Of a stretch of 64,000 bases of DNA, positions 36,010 through 45,219 are shown in pieces. This DNA is from JAAXGX01 sp965203565. GTDB taxonomy: Bacteria > Acidobacteriota > Vicinamibacteria > Vicinamibacterales > UBA8438. The notes beneath the pieces were generated by a model. The model made no database searches, had not been told where the DNA came from, and saw only the letters and a list, made by a program, of their open reading frames with translations. A program made the position numbers and the translations under genes. Numbering within the stretch: position 1 is the stretch's first letter; each line of letters begins with the position of its first letter. Where the stretch lies: assembly GCA_965203565.1 (NCBI GenBank), contig OZ241896.1, positions 868,001 through 932,000 of the forward strand. The letters are read 5' to 3'.

Positions 36010-37101
36010 GTGGATCCGCTCGCGCATACGCTGGTGGGCGCCAGCTTGGCCCGGACGCGGCTTGGACGTCGGTCGGCCTGCGCGACGCCGACGGCGATCC
36101 TCGGGGCGAACGCGCCTGACGTCGACGCGGTCACGATGCTGATCGACCGCGATCTGTCGCTCGGCTTCCGGCGCGGATGGACGCACGGCGTGCTGGCGGC
36201 GGCCGTTCTGCCGCTGCTGCTGGCGGGGCTGGTCTGGGTCGCGGATCGGGTGATCGCCCGGGCGCGGGGACAGCCGCCGCGCGCCCGGGCCGGCCCGCTG
36301 CTCGCCCTGTCGTTCGCCGCGGTGGCGACCCATCCGGCGCTCGACTGGCTCAACACGTACGGCGTCCGCCTGCTGATGCCGTTCGACGGCCGGTGGTTCT
36401 ACGGCGACGCCCTGTTCATCATCGACCCGTGGGTCTGGCTGCTGGCCGGGACGGCGGTGGTGGCGGCGCATTCGCGGTCGGCCGCCAGCGTCTCGGCCTG
36501 GATGGTGCTGGGAGCGGTCCTGACCGGTCTCGTCACGGTGGTCGGCGACGCGCAGCTTGCGGCGATACTGGTCTGGCTGGCCGGCGTCGCGGCGATTGCG
36601 GGGGTGGGCGCGCGCGGCGTCGCGTCCCGGTGGAACGGCCGGCTGGCCGCCGTCTGCCTGGCGTGCGCCGCCGCCTACATGGCGGCGATGGTGGCCGGCT
36701 CCCGGATAGCGGAGCGTCAGGTCGCCGGCTGGCTGGCCGCGCGCGACGCCGCGTTCGTCGACGTCATGGCCGGCCCGCTTCCCGCCCGGCCGCTCGCCCG
36801 CGACGTGGTCGTGGCCGACGGCGGCCACTACCATTTCCTCGAGGTCGACTGGCTCCGCGCCGACTCGATACGGGTGAGCGACGCCGCGATCGACCGCGGC
36901 CCCCGCGGCCCGATCGTCGACGCGGCCCTGGCGCACGCGCCGGGAACCCGGCGCTGGCTGCGCTTCCCGGCGTTCACGGTGGAGCCGATCGCCGGCGGAC
37001 ACCGCGTCACCATCCGGGACGTCCGCTACTCGCGCCGCCCGGGGGTGGATTTCCCCAACGTCGTCGTCGAGCTCGACCACGACCTGCGCCGCATTCCGTA
37101 G
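36010..37101 (+). CDS. DUF457/YdjM-type membrane-bound metal-dependent hydrolase
   Basis: This 363-residue protein starts VDPLAHTLVGASLARTRL, the family's N-terminal HxxxG motif. HTHG-like histidines follow (RRGWTHGVLAA), then THPALDWLNTYGVRLLMPF. About 6 membrane segments cover the first 230 residues; the C-terminal ~130 residues are soluble. Members are predicted zinc hydrolases of unclear substrate. The GTG start at 36010 is preferred since the motif begins right there. It is divergent from proC. Confidence 0.82.
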   Translation: MDPLAHTLVGASLARTRLGRRSACATPTAILGANAPDVDAVTMLIDRDLSLGFRRGWTHGVLAAAVLPLLLAGLVWVADRVIARARGQPPRARAGPLLALSFAAVATHPALDWLNTYGVRLLMPFDGRWFYGDALFIIDPWVWLLAGTAVVAAHSRSAASVSAWMVLGAVLTGLVTVVGDAQLAAILVWLAGVAAIAGVGARGVASRWNGRLAAVCLACAAAYMAAMVAGSRIAERQVAGWLAARDAAFVDVMAGPLPARPLARDVVVADGGHYHFLEVDWLRADSIRVSDAAIDRGPRGPIVDAALAHAPGTRRWLRFPAFTVEPIAGGHRVTIRDVRYSRRPGVDFPNVVVELDHDLRRIP

Positions 37102-37198
37102 CGCGCCGCGGCGAAGCCCACGCCGAGAGTCCTTGCCGCGGGCCGGCAGGTTTCCGCGTGGGCCGTCGCCGTCCGACTTTGCCGCCGCCGCCGCCGCG

Positions 37199-37699
37199 TC
37201 AGTCGTCGCCGGTCAGCTCCCGCGGCCGCCACAGGCCGACGAGCGCGCCGCGGGTGGACGCGCTCAGCTCGGACCACGCGTCGATCGGGAGCCGGACCTG
37301 CGCCAGCGCGGCGGTCGGCAGGATCTCGGCGGCGCCGGTGAGCCGCGCGACGAGCTCCTCCAGACCGGGGTTGTGCCCGACGACGAGCAGCCGCGCAGCC
37401 CCGCCGCCGAGACCGCCCGCGACCGCGGCGACCGTCTCCGGCCGGGCCAGGTACAGCCGGCGGTCGAGCCGCACGGCGCCGCCGTAACCGGAACGGTCCG
37501 CCGCCCGGTCGGCCGTGGTCCGCGCCCGGACCGCCGTCGAGCTGACGATCAGGTCGGGCGTCAGGCCGCGCCGGCGCAGGAGCGTTCCCATCCGGGGCGC
37601 GTCGCGCGCGCCGCGCGGGCTCAGCGGCCGGTCGTGGTCGTCCAGGGCGGGCTGCTTCCAGCTCGACTTCGCGTGGCGCAGAATCAGGAGCGTCTTCAT
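37199..37699 (-). CDS. SixA-like phosphohistidine phosphatase
   Basis: This 166-residue histidine-phosphatase domain protein starts MKTLLILRHAKSSW, giving the RHG/RHA catalytic motif. VSSTAVRARTTADR and VVGHNPGLEELVARL (second catalytic His) follow. SixA removes phosphate from phosphohistidine proteins. Many members are uncharacterised, so the substrate is open. It is divergent from yggT by 29 nt. Confidence 0.88.
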   Translation of the reverse strand: MKTLLILRHAKSSWKQPALDDHDRPLSPRGARDAPRMGTLLRRRGLTPDLIVSSTAVRARTTADRAADRSGYGGAVRLDRRLYLARPETVAAVAGGLGGGAARLLVVGHNPGLEELVARLTGAAEILPTAALAQVRLPIDAWSELSASTRGALVGLWRPRELTGDD

Positions 37700-37728
37700 G
37701 CGCGCCTCACTCGGAATAGAATGAACCC

Positions 37729-37971
37729 GTGCTGCTCGTCCAACTGCTCGACCTGTACTCGCTCGTCGTCCTCGGCGCCGTCCTGATCTCCTGGTTCCAG
37801 CTTCCGCCGTCGAACCCGGTGGCGACGTTCCTGCACACGCTGACCGAGCCGCTGCTCGGGCCGATCCGCCGGCTGCTGCCCGACCTGGGCGGGCTCGACT
37901 TCTCGCCGCTCGTGCTGCTGTTCGGCCTCCGCATGCTGCGCGGCCTGCTGCTCGCGAGCGCCGTCGGCTAG
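37729..37971 (+). CDS. YggT family membrane protein
   Basis: This 80-residue protein has two membrane segments (residues ~2-23 and ~57-78) and the family signature SNPVATFLHTLTEPLLGPIRRLLP. The family is often near proC and cell-division genes and is linked to osmotic or division functions; the role is not settled. proC is about 1.8 kb away. Confidence 0.88.
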   Translation: MLLVQLLDLYSLVVLGAVLISWFQLPPSNPVATFLHTLTEPLLGPIRRLLPDLGGLDFSPLVLLFGLRMLRGLLLASAVG

Positions 37972-38001
37972 TCGCGTGAACCGCATTATCCTGCGAATGC
38001 G

Positions 38002-40047
38002 GTGAAGCCGCCCATGCCGCTCCCCGCGCCGGCCGCGGCGGCGCTGCTCGCCGCGCTGACGGCTCTTCCCCCGAGCGCCTTCGCCGCCCAGCCGCCTCCG
38101 GCCGGACCCGACGCGCCCGGCCGGGCGCGGTCGCTCCGCAACGCCAACTACTCGATCGACGTGCGGCTCGACGCCGGGGAGCGGCGGCTCGTCGGCCGGG
38201 AGGTGCTGACGTGGCGTAACGTCTCGTCCATCGAGACGTCGGAGCTCCGCTTCCATCTCTACTACAACGCCTGGAGGAACACGGAATCGACCTGGATGCG
38301 GGAGCGCCGGCGCGGGCGCGGCGGCGACCTGCACGAACGCCCCGAGGAAGACTGGGGGTGGATTGACGTCACCGCCCTCCGCCTGCTCGGCGCCGGCGGC
38401 GCCCCGCCGATCGACCTGACTTCCCGCCTGTTCCACGACGCCCCGGACGACGGGAACCCCCACGACGAGACGGTGCTGGTGGCGCCGCTGCCGCAGCCGG
38501 TCGTCCCGGACGAGACCATCCGCGTCGAGATCGAATGGACCTCGCGAATCCCCCGCGCGTTCGCCCGCACCGGCGCAACCGGCGACTACTTCTTCATCGC
38601 GCAGTGGTTCCCGAAGATCGGAGTGCTGGACGACGCCGGGTGGCATTGCCGCCAGTTCCACGCCGCCACCGAGTTCTTCGCCGACTACGGCGTGTACGAC
38701 GTGCGGATCACCGTCCCGGCCGGCTGGGTCGTCGGCGCCACGGGGGTGGAGCGCAGCGTGATCGACGACGGCGGCGGCGCCGCGACGCACCGTTACCGCC
38801 AGGCGGACGTCCACGACTTCGCCTGGACCGCCAGCCCCGACTTCCTCGAGCGGCGCGCGCGGTTCGAGCATCCTACGCTGTCCGACGTGGAGATCCGGCT
38901 GCTCCTCCAGCCCGAGCACGCCGGTCAGGCGGACCGCCTTTTCGAAGCGACGCGGCAGGCGCTGCGCCACTTCGGGGAGTGGTTCGGGGCGTACCCGTAC
39001 GAGCAGCTCACGGTGGTCGACCCCGCCTGGCGGAGCCGCACCGGCGGGATGGAGTACCCCACGCTGTTCACCTCCGTCACGCGCTGGCTCGCCCCGGCCG
39101 ACGTGGCGCTGCCGGAGGACGTCACCGTCCACGAAGCCGGACACCAGCTCTGGTACGGCGTGGTCGGCAGCAACGAGTTCGAGCACGCCTGGATCGACGA
39201 AGGGATCACCACGTTCGCCACGGCGCGCGCCCTCGACGCCTTCTTCACGGAGCACTACCGGTCGACGCGGCTGTTCGGCCGGTTCGTGCCGTGGGTCTTC
39301 CGGGACCTCCCGTGGTCGCGCGCGTTCGACGGGAACCGGATGGCGGGGTACCGCCGCGCCGCGCGGATGGACGCGCCGGCGCTGCCGACCTGGCGGCAGT
39401 GGCCCGGCACGGCCCGGCACATCACGTACGCCAAGACGGCGCTCTGGCTGCACACGCTGGAGCGGCATCTCGGCTGGCCGGCGCTGCGGCAGGGGCTGGC
39501 CGCGTTCCACGACCGCTGGCGGTACGGCCACCCGGCGCCGGACGACCTGTTCCGGAGCATCAGCGACGCGGCCGGACGCGACCTCCGCTGGTTCTTCGAC
39601 CAGGTCCACGGCACGGCCAACGTCTTCGACTACGGCGTGCAGGCGCTGACGAGCCGCCGGGCCGACTCCCGCGGGATGTTCGACGAGGACGGCGGACGCC
39701 TCCGTTTCGCGCAGCGCTCCGGCGGGAGCCGGTACGAGACGACCGTCGTCGTCCGCCGGTACGGCGAGGGGATCTTCCCGGTGGAGGTGCTGACCGAGTT
39801 CGACGACGGCCACGCGGAGCGGCATCGGTGGGACGGCGCAGCCCGGTGGAAGGCGTTCACCTACACCCGCGAGGCCAGGGCGACGCGCGCGTTCGTCGAC
39901 CCGGACCGCACCCTGCTGCTCGACGTGAACCGGACGAACAACAGCCGCGCGCTGACGCCGCAGGCGGGACGGGCGGCCGGCCGGTGGAGCTTGAAGTGGC
40001 TGGTCTGGCTGCAGGACCTGCTGCTCACCTACGGGTTCTTCACGTGA
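38002..40047 (+). CDS. Secreted M1-type (gluzincin) metallopeptidase
   Basis: This 681-residue protein has a signal peptide (residues ~5-29, AAAALLAALTALPPSAFAA). The N-terminal beta domain carries ANYSIDVRLDAGERRLVG. The substrate loop GGMEYPTLFTS corresponds to GxMEN of M1 enzymes. The zinc site is VHEAGHQLWYGVV with the third ligand in HAWIDEGITTF, giving HEXXH-x18-E. A C-terminal beta region and hydrophobic tail end the protein. GTG 38002 or ATG 38014 are both possible starts. Its stop overlaps the next start (GTGA). Confidence 0.92.
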   Translation: MKPPMPLPAPAAAALLAALTALPPSAFAAQPPPAGPDAPGRARSLRNANYSIDVRLDAGERRLVGREVLTWRNVSSIETSELRFHLYYNAWRNTESTWMRERRRGRGGDLHERPEEDWGWIDVTALRLLGAGGAPPIDLTSRLFHDAPDDGNPHDETVLVAPLPQPVVPDETIRVEIEWTSRIPRAFARTGATGDYFFIAQWFPKIGVLDDAGWHCRQFHAATEFFADYGVYDVRITVPAGWVVGATGVERSVIDDGGGAATHRYRQADVHDFAWTASPDFLERRARFEHPTLSDVEIRLLLQPEHAGQADRLFEATRQALRHFGEWFGAYPYEQLTVVDPAWRSRTGGMEYPTLFTSVTRWLAPADVALPEDVTVHEAGHQLWYGVVGSNEFEHAWIDEGITTFATARALDAFFTEHYRSTRLFGRFVPWVFRDLPWSRAFDGNRMAGYRRAARMDAPALPTWRQWPGTARHITYAKTALWLHTLERHLGWPALRQGLAAFHDRWRYGHPAPDDLFRSISDAAGRDLRWFFDQVHGTANVFDYGVQALTSRRADSRGMFDEDGGRLRFAQRSGGSRYETTVVVRRYGEGIFPVEVLTEFDDGHAERHRWDGAARWKAFTYTREARATRAFVDPDRTLLLDVNRTNNSRALTPQAGRAAGRWSLKWLVWLQDLLLTYGFFT

Positions 40048-41072
40048 CAGCCGCCCTGCTCGACGGATGCCGGCGGGTCGCCGCCGCCCCGGCCGTCGTG
40101 GCCGGCGCCTGGCTGACGACGCTGCTGGCCGCGGCGCCGTTCGCCGCCGCGCTGCACGGCGAGATCGCCGAGCACCTCGGCGCCAGCGTGGCCGGGGAGC
40201 GGATGGCCGCCGGCGTCGACCGGGTCTGGTGGGACGAGTTCGGCGCGGACGCCGGCGGACTCGGGAAGACGTTCACCCCGACGGTCATCGGGTTCGCCGC
40301 GCCGCTGAGCAACCTGAGCGCCTTCGTCGACGGCGAAGGTCCGCCGCTCGCGCTCGTGACCGCCGTCGTCGGCTACCTCGCCGTCTGGACCTTCCTCGCC
40401 GGCGGGCTGCTCGACCGGCTCGCGCGCGCGCGCCGCGTCGCCGGTCCGGCGTTCTTCGCGGCGTGCGGCGCGCACTTCTTCCGGTTCTGCCGCCTCGCCG
40501 TCTTCGCCGGCCTGATCTACTGGGCGCTGTTCGATCTGCTGCACGACTGGCTGTTCGACGATCTGTACGCCGCCGCGGTCCGCGACGTCACCGTCGAGCG
40601 CACAGGGTTCCTCTGGCGGCTGGGGGCGTACGCCCTGTTCGGCGCCGTCCTGCTCCCCGTCAACCTGGTGTTCGACTACGCGAGGATACGCACCGTGGTG
40701 GAGGACCGCCGCAGCGCGATAGGCGCGCTCCTCGCGGCGTGGCGCTTCGTGCGCCGCCGGCCGGGCGCGACGGCCGGGCTGTACGGCCTGAACGCGGGGC
40801 TGTTCCTGCTCGTCCTGCTCGTCTACGCCGCCGTCGCGCCGAGCGCCGGCGCGCCGACCTGGGCGGCCCTGCTCGCCGGCCAGGCGTACGTGGCGGCGCG
40901 CGCCGGGGCCAAGCTGATCTTCTACGCGTCGCAGACCGCCTACTTCCAGAGCCAGCTCGCCCACGCCGGCTACGTGGCGGCGCCGCTCCCCGCCCGGCCG
41001 GAGTCGCCGGCGGCGGAGGCGATCACCGGGTCGGGGGGTGGAGGGGCTTCGGTCGGGGGCCGTTTCATCTGA
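40044..41072 (+). CDS. Multi-spanning membrane protein, unknown function
   Basis: This 342-residue protein starts at a GTG overlapping the peptidase stop, so the pair is translationally coupled. There are about six membrane segments, e.g. VVAGAWLTTLLAAAPFAAAL, LALVTAVVGYLAVWTFLAGG and LFLLVLLVYAAVAPSAGAP. I do not recognise a characterised family. Coupling with the secreted peptidase suggests a shared role in envelope proteolysis or export (inference). Confidence 0.75.
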   Translation: MTAALLDGCRRVAAAPAVVAGAWLTTLLAAAPFAAALHGEIAEHLGASVAGERMAAGVDRVWWDEFGADAGGLGKTFTPTVIGFAAPLSNLSAFVDGEGPPLALVTAVVGYLAVWTFLAGGLLDRLARARRVAGPAFFAACGAHFFRFCRLAVFAGLIYWALFDLLHDWLFDDLYAAAVRDVTVERTGFLWRLGAYALFGAVLLPVNLVFDYARIRTVVEDRRSAIGALLAAWRFVRRRPGATAGLYGLNAGLFLLVLLVYAAVAPSAGAPTWAALLAGQAYVAARAGAKLIFYASQTAYFQSQLAHAGYVAAPLPARPESPAAEAITGSGGGGASVGGRFI

Positions 41073-41095
41073 GGCGCACACCGCTTTCGAAGACG

Positions 41096-41821
41096 TCAAC
41101 GACCGGACGCGCCATTCGCGACGGCCTCCGAGATGTGAGATCGAAGCCGCGCCTCCATGTTTTCCTTGCCGATCTCCCTCATTGAAGCGTCGAAGCGCTC
41201 GTCGCCGACCAAAGTGAAAAATCTCGGCCCGAGGCGCCCGGCCGTACTTCGCAAGCCCAACTCCTCGATTCCAGAGGCCAGGATCGCATTCCTGACGGCC
41301 TGAGTGAGCCTGCTGAGAGGTCCGACGTTCTCCGGGGACACCGAGCCGACGAAAACGTAGCGCTTTTCGACCTTCGGACGCATGTCGAGCACTTCGTCAA
41401 CGCAAGCCTTGACGTCGCGCCCCGACCGTCTGCGGAGCTGAACGACCTGTCGAACCTCCTTGCTGCTGAGACCGTCAGCAAGCACCGCCTCGGCGACGGC
41501 GCGTTGATCGCAGGCATCCTCCAGTCTCGCCAGCTCGACGGCCGACGTGAAGCCGACGAAGCTTCTTCCCGAACCCCAATCGACCCGGCGGCGGATATCA
41601 TCGGGCAGATCCAGAACGCGCAGAAACCGCCCGATGCACCCGGAGTCAATCTGAACGGCCTTCGCGCACTCCTTCAGCGAAATACTTTCCGCGCACGCCT
41701 TCCGAAGAAGTGAGCCTACTTCGATCGGTGACAGAGGACGGTTTTTCTTGTGGGTTCCGTAGCCCACGGACATGCGCAGTCTTCCAAGCTCAAGGGCGCT
41801 CAAACCGACTGGCGTTCGCAT
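41096..41821 (-). CDS. ParB/KorB-like DNA-binding protein
   Basis: This 241-residue protein has an N-terminal helix-turn-helix typical of ParB/KorB: SPIEVGSLLRKACAESISLK, ECAKAVQIDSGCIGRFLRVL, DLPDDIRRRVDWG, then FTSAVELARLEDACDQRAVA. There is no ParB N-terminal nuclease/CTPase domain, so it is only the DNA-binding half. The C-terminal ~100 residues match nothing I know. It is the last minus-strand gene after the methyltransferase-HNH gene, separated by a 386-bp stretch that carries a small plus-strand gene. It may be a regulator or target-recognition part of the dnd-like cluster. GC is clearly lower than in the housekeeping genes. Confidence 0.7.
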   Translation of the reverse strand: MRTPVGLSALELGRLRMSVGYGTHKKNRPLSPIEVGSLLRKACAESISLKECAKAVQIDSGCIGRFLRVLDLPDDIRRRVDWGSGRSFVGFTSAVELARLEDACDQRAVAEAVLADGLSSKEVRQVVQLRRRSGRDVKACVDEVLDMRPKVEKRYVFVGSVSPENVGPLSRLTQAVRNAILASGIEELGLRSTAGRLGPRFFTLVGDERFDASMREIGKENMEARLRSHISEAVANGASGR

Positions 41822-41901
41822 CTTCCTCCCTGGCGAACCGCTGGAATGCCGCGCGCGTGTCTTGCGTCACCGGCGCGATGATCTGTACCATCTTCACGAA
41901 C

Positions 41902-42180
41902 ATGGAGCATGGACGCACCAGCGAACTGTTGCGGCTCACTTTCACGCCGTCGCAATGGGCGGCCATTCAGCGGCAGCTTGACGCCGCCCGCTGCAACCGC
42001 CATACCGCATGGCTGGCGGACGACATCCAATCCGCGCTGGCGATTGGTCAAGAGTTCCCTCGCCGTTGCTCCGTCGCCGGTTGCGGCAGCCGGAATCTCA
42101 TCAAGTTCGCCCGGATGGACGGCGAGAATACAGTCAGGGCGTTTTGCTCCGCATGCGCGCGGGTCGAGTTCGGGCGATAG
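41902..42180 (+). CDS. Small zinc-ribbon protein, hypothetical
   Basis: This 92-residue protein starts MEHGRTSELLRLTFTPSQW; an upstream in-frame ATG at 41878 would add 8 residues. A helical part (IQRQLDAARCNRHTAWLADD) precedes a four-cysteine zinc ribbon, CSVAGCGSRN...FCSACARVEF (C-x4-C and C-x2-C). It is divergent from the ParB-like gene and antisense to the rest of the cluster. The opposite frame has no recognisable motif, which supports this strand. The role is unknown; nucleic-acid binding is plausible. Confidence 0.5.
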   Translation: MEHGRTSELLRLTFTPSQWAAIQRQLDAARCNRHTAWLADDIQSALAIGQEFPRRCSVAGCGSRNLIKFARMDGENTVRAFCSACARVEFGR

Positions 42181-42207
42181 GTGCAACGACCGCAAGCAGA
42201 AACGCCA

Positions 42208-43974
42208 TCAATAGGCCGGGCGCAAGTACCGTTCGCCGCTCCACTCCGGAACCTGCTGGTTCTGTTTCAGACGCATCCGCTGAACTTGCAGGGCCGAGTA
42301 GCAGTTGTCCAGATCAGCCACGGGCTGCACGACGCCCGGCAGGCTCGCCGACGCCTCCAGCGTGAAACGGTCGGCTATCGGTTGCTGCATGGCGTCCCGG
42401 TACGCAGCTTTCCACCAATTCAGAATTCGGTCCTGCGCGAAACGCAGCAACCGATCGGCGGGCAGCCGGTCGCGTTTCTCGTTTTGATTGACCGCTCGGT
42501 GGGCGGGCATCAGGTTCCAGAGATCCCCGCACGGCCAGATCGTCCACGGAAAGCAATGATCGATGTCGAGAGCGCCTTCCGACAGCCGCTTGCCGCTCCA
42601 CACGCAATGGAGAGGGCCTGCAGCGAGCAGACGTTCCGCCTGCGCCCGTGCGATGCTCACGTCGCGCGTCGGCTCCGACCAGGTCATGGCGGCCGCCATC
42701 CGGGCATCGTCTATCGAGCGGCCCTGCCGCTCGCCGTACGATTTCATCAACCGAACCCACTCCGCGATCAATGCGGGTTCTATCCAGGCGCTGAAGCGTT
42801 GAACAGCCGCCCACAGGCGCTCGGGCACATGCATCGAACCGAAGCTGGCGAGGTATTCCTCGTCCAGTCTGACATGCGCGGGCCGGCCGGCGGCAGGTCT
42901 GTTCGTCGGACCGTGAACGGAGAGGATCGGCCGTGCGCTGTTGGGGTAGGTCATATATCGTGCGGGCATCGTCGCGATGGTCCGGGATGCGTCCTTGACG
43001 GCTTGATGGAGTGCGGCGGCGGCGGTTCCGGAGAACTGCATGCCGACCCGAAGATCGTGGTCTGACGTCGCGTCGAGCTTCCGGAAGGCGCTCTTGGCGA
43101 AGCCCAAGCGGTCGTAGCCGCGGTTGGTCGGGCTCTGAGGCAGGTCCGCACGCAGCAACGGCTTGTAGAGGCGAATCCACGTCAGGGCGACCAACCCCAT
43201 CGGTACGGCGATCTGGTCGCCGTCGTCCGCCTGCGAAAGGCCTGCGGCTCCGTCCGCAATGCGGCAGAGCACGCGGAGCAGCGCCAGCTTGTAAGTGGAG
43301 TTCTTGTCGTCGTTGAGCGTGACGTGACGGAGCAGCGGCAACGCCCCGGCGCCGTCGTCCGGCAGACGGACGGCGATCTGCGTCCAGCGGATCTCGCGCC
43401 TGCCCGCCGCGTCGTCGTTCATAGTCTCGCGTTCGATGAACGCTCCGTGGTCCCGGGCGAGCTTCCGGATCTCCTCGGCGGACACCGAATGGAATCCGCG
43501 TCCTTCTTCGGCCGGACCGCGCTTCAGCGTGACTGCGAGAAGACCGCCCGGCTTGAGGATGGTCATCAGCTTCCGGAACGCCCTTGCCCGGTCGGTGGGC
43601 GCGACATGCATCCAGACTGCGCTGAGCAGGATGACGTCGAAGGAGAGGCCGCTCCGGAACGTGCGTGCGAGAGCGGGCAGCGAATCGGCGATCCACTGGA
43701 TCGGACGCTCCGCATGCCGTTCTCGGGCCATTACCAGCATGCGGGACGCCGGTTCGACCGCTACGACTTCGTACCCCCTGTCCGACAGCCACGCCGCATC
43801 GCGGCCGCTGCCGGCGCCTACGTCAAGGATGGCCGCTGGCGCGGACGGCAGAAGGTCGGTCAGCCAGCCGTGCACTCGCTCGGACGACACTGCTTCGTAT
43901 CGTTCCGATATCCGACCGGCGTTGGCGTCGTACCAGGATGTCGTCGCGGCCATGCCAGGCTCGTGTGGAGCCAT
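42208..43974 (-). CDS. SAM-dependent methyltransferase fused to HNH endonuclease
   Basis: This 588-residue protein has two enzyme domains. Residues ~8-200 are a class I methyltransferase: AILDVGAGSGRDAAWLSDRG (SAM site), VVAVEPASRML, FDVILLSAVWMHV and LKPGGLLAVTLKR. Residues ~225-430 are helical and unassigned (NSTYKLALLRVLCRIA). Residues ~445-520 are an HNH nuclease: HCVWSGKRL, ALDIDHCFPWTIWPCGDLWN, LMPAHRAVNQNEKRDRLPA. The methyltransferase has no DPPY/NPPY motif, so it may be neither an N6-adenine nor an N4-cytosine enzyme. Gene order places it 91 nt after dndC on the same strand. A role as nuclease or modifier tied to DNA phosphorothioation is inference. GC is lower than in the flanking core genes. 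Confidence 0.85.
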   Translation of the reverse strand: MAPHEPGMAATTSWYDANAGRISERYEAVSSERVHGWLTDLLPSAPAAILDVGAGSGRDAAWLSDRGYEVVAVEPASRMLVMARERHAERPIQWIADSLPALARTFRSGLSFDVILLSAVWMHVAPTDRARAFRKLMTILKPGGLLAVTLKRGPAEEGRGFHSVSAEEIRKLARDHGAFIERETMNDDAAGRREIRWTQIAVRLPDDGAGALPLLRHVTLNDDKNSTYKLALLRVLCRIADGAAGLSQADDGDQIAVPMGLVALTWIRLYKPLLRADLPQSPTNRGYDRLGFAKSAFRKLDATSDHDLRVGMQFSGTAAAALHQAVKDASRTIATMPARYMTYPNSARPILSVHGPTNRPAAGRPAHVRLDEEYLASFGSMHVPERLWAAVQRFSAWIEPALIAEWVRLMKSYGERQGRSIDDARMAAAMTWSEPTRDVSIARAQAERLLAAGPLHCVWSGKRLSEGALDIDHCFPWTIWPCGDLWNLMPAHRAVNQNEKRDRLPADRLLRFAQDRILNWWKAAYRDAMQQPIADRFTLEASASLPGVVQPVADLDNCYSALQVQRMRLKQNQQVPEWSGERYLRPAY

Positions 43975-44064
43975 GGCATCGTAGGTGCTTCCGTCAGCCG
44001 CGTCAACAATTGCGGGGATCGGATTTCCACCGAGAGTCGTTCGACGGTCGATGTACCCGTTTGG

Positions 44065-45219
44065 TCATGTGAAAACCGCTTCCGGTTCGATACCCACCGC
44101 GGCCAGCAGGGCGAGTCGGCCGGCCTCGCAGATGCGGTCCTTCCGCCAGATGTCTTCGATCATCTCCATCTCTCCCAGGAGCAGGAGCGTTTCGCCGATC
44201 TGCTCTTCCAGATTCCTCAGCCGGTCGAGGATCTTTTGCCGGACCTCCAGCGTGAACGGACCGAACACCCGCGTTCCGTCGTCTCGGCGCTTCGCCCTCC
44301 CGTCGCGGCGGACGGGGAGGCGGTTGCGGTTGTCCTCGCGCAGCTCCAGCAGCCACTCCCGGAAGTCGGCCAGCGCCTCCAGCTTGTCTTCGTCCTCGTG
44401 GCCGGCGTCGATCAGGCCGCGCATGCTCTTGTCCTTCTGCACGACGGTGCAGGTCCAGCAGCCGAAGCGGGGCGACGTGGTTCCGCAGGAAGGGGCGTCC
44501 TCCTTGCTCAGCACCAGCGGGCATTCGCCGCCGCCGGCGTTGCGGTAGAGCGTCATCAGGTCGCGGTGCGAACCGCCCCACGGCGGCCGGCGCTGCATCA
44601 GGATCTTCCAGACGTCGTCGTCGCCCAGGTCGGCGAGCGGCGCGAACATGCGGCAGTGCTCTATCGCGTCGTGCGGGTTCATCCCGGTCGCGGTGACGCC
44701 GCGCCGGTCCATCGCGCGCCCCCGATGTTGCGACTCGCTCCGGCGCGTGCCGATCAGCAGCACGGCGCGGCCGTGGGTCAGGACCAGCCGTTCGATCAGG
44801 CGGTTGGTCGGGAGGATCTTCATCCGGTCGGTGCACCAGCGGAAGTTGCGCGTCGGGGGGATGTACCCCCGGCCGATCACGTTGACCCAGAACGTCTGGT
44901 CGATGCACGGCTCGGTGATCTTCACGGTGACCGGCAGACCGGCGGCGCGGGCGGCGGCGCGGATGACGTCGAGACTCCGCCGCAGGTGGCCGATGACCAG
45001 CGGCGATTCGACCAGGGTGTCGTTGGAGACGACGTAGATCGGCCGGCGGCGCTCGGATCCGGCCGCCGCCGCGGCCTCCCAGACGAGCTGCAGGAGGAGC
45101 GTCGAATCCTTGCCGCCGGAATAGGCGACGATCCAGGGCTCGGCGTCGTCCCGGGTGAACTCGGTCCGGATCGTGTCGCGGACCGCGGCCAGGCGTGCCG
45201 GCAGATCGCTGATGCTCAT
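44065..45219 (-). CDS. dndC: DNA phosphorothioation protein DndC
   Basis: This 384-residue protein belongs to the ATP-pyrophosphatase/PAPS-reductase-like family. It has the PP-loop WIVAYSGGKDSTLLLQLVWE, then YVVSNDTLVESPLV, INQ-like DQTFWVNVIGRGYIPPTRNF, RWCTDRMKILPTNRLIERL and IGTRRSESQHRGRAM. The Fe-S cysteines lie in GECPLVL, SCGTTSPRFGCWTCTVV. These match DndC, which activates the DNA backbone for sulfur insertion. It is shorter than many DndC proteins (~500 residues). Its start overlaps the stop of the cysteine desulfurase (ATGA). No dndB, dndD or dndE is present in the window. Confidence 0.92.
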   Translation of the reverse strand: MSISDLPARLAAVRDTIRTEFTRDDAEPWIVAYSGGKDSTLLLQLVWEAAAAAGSERRRPIYVVSNDTLVESPLVIGHLRRSLDVIRAAARAAGLPVTVKITEPCIDQTFWVNVIGRGYIPPTRNFRWCTDRMKILPTNRLIERLVLTHGRAVLLIGTRRSESQHRGRAMDRRGVTATGMNPHDAIEHCRMFAPLADLGDDDVWKILMQRRPPWGGSHRDLMTLYRNAGGGECPLVLSKEDAPSCGTTSPRFGCWTCTVVQKDKSMRGLIDAGHEDEDKLEALADFREWLLELREDNRNRLPVRRDGRAKRRDDGTRVFGPFTLEVRQKILDRLRNLEEQIGETLLLLGEMEMIEDIWRKDRICEAGRLALLAAVGIEPEAVFT

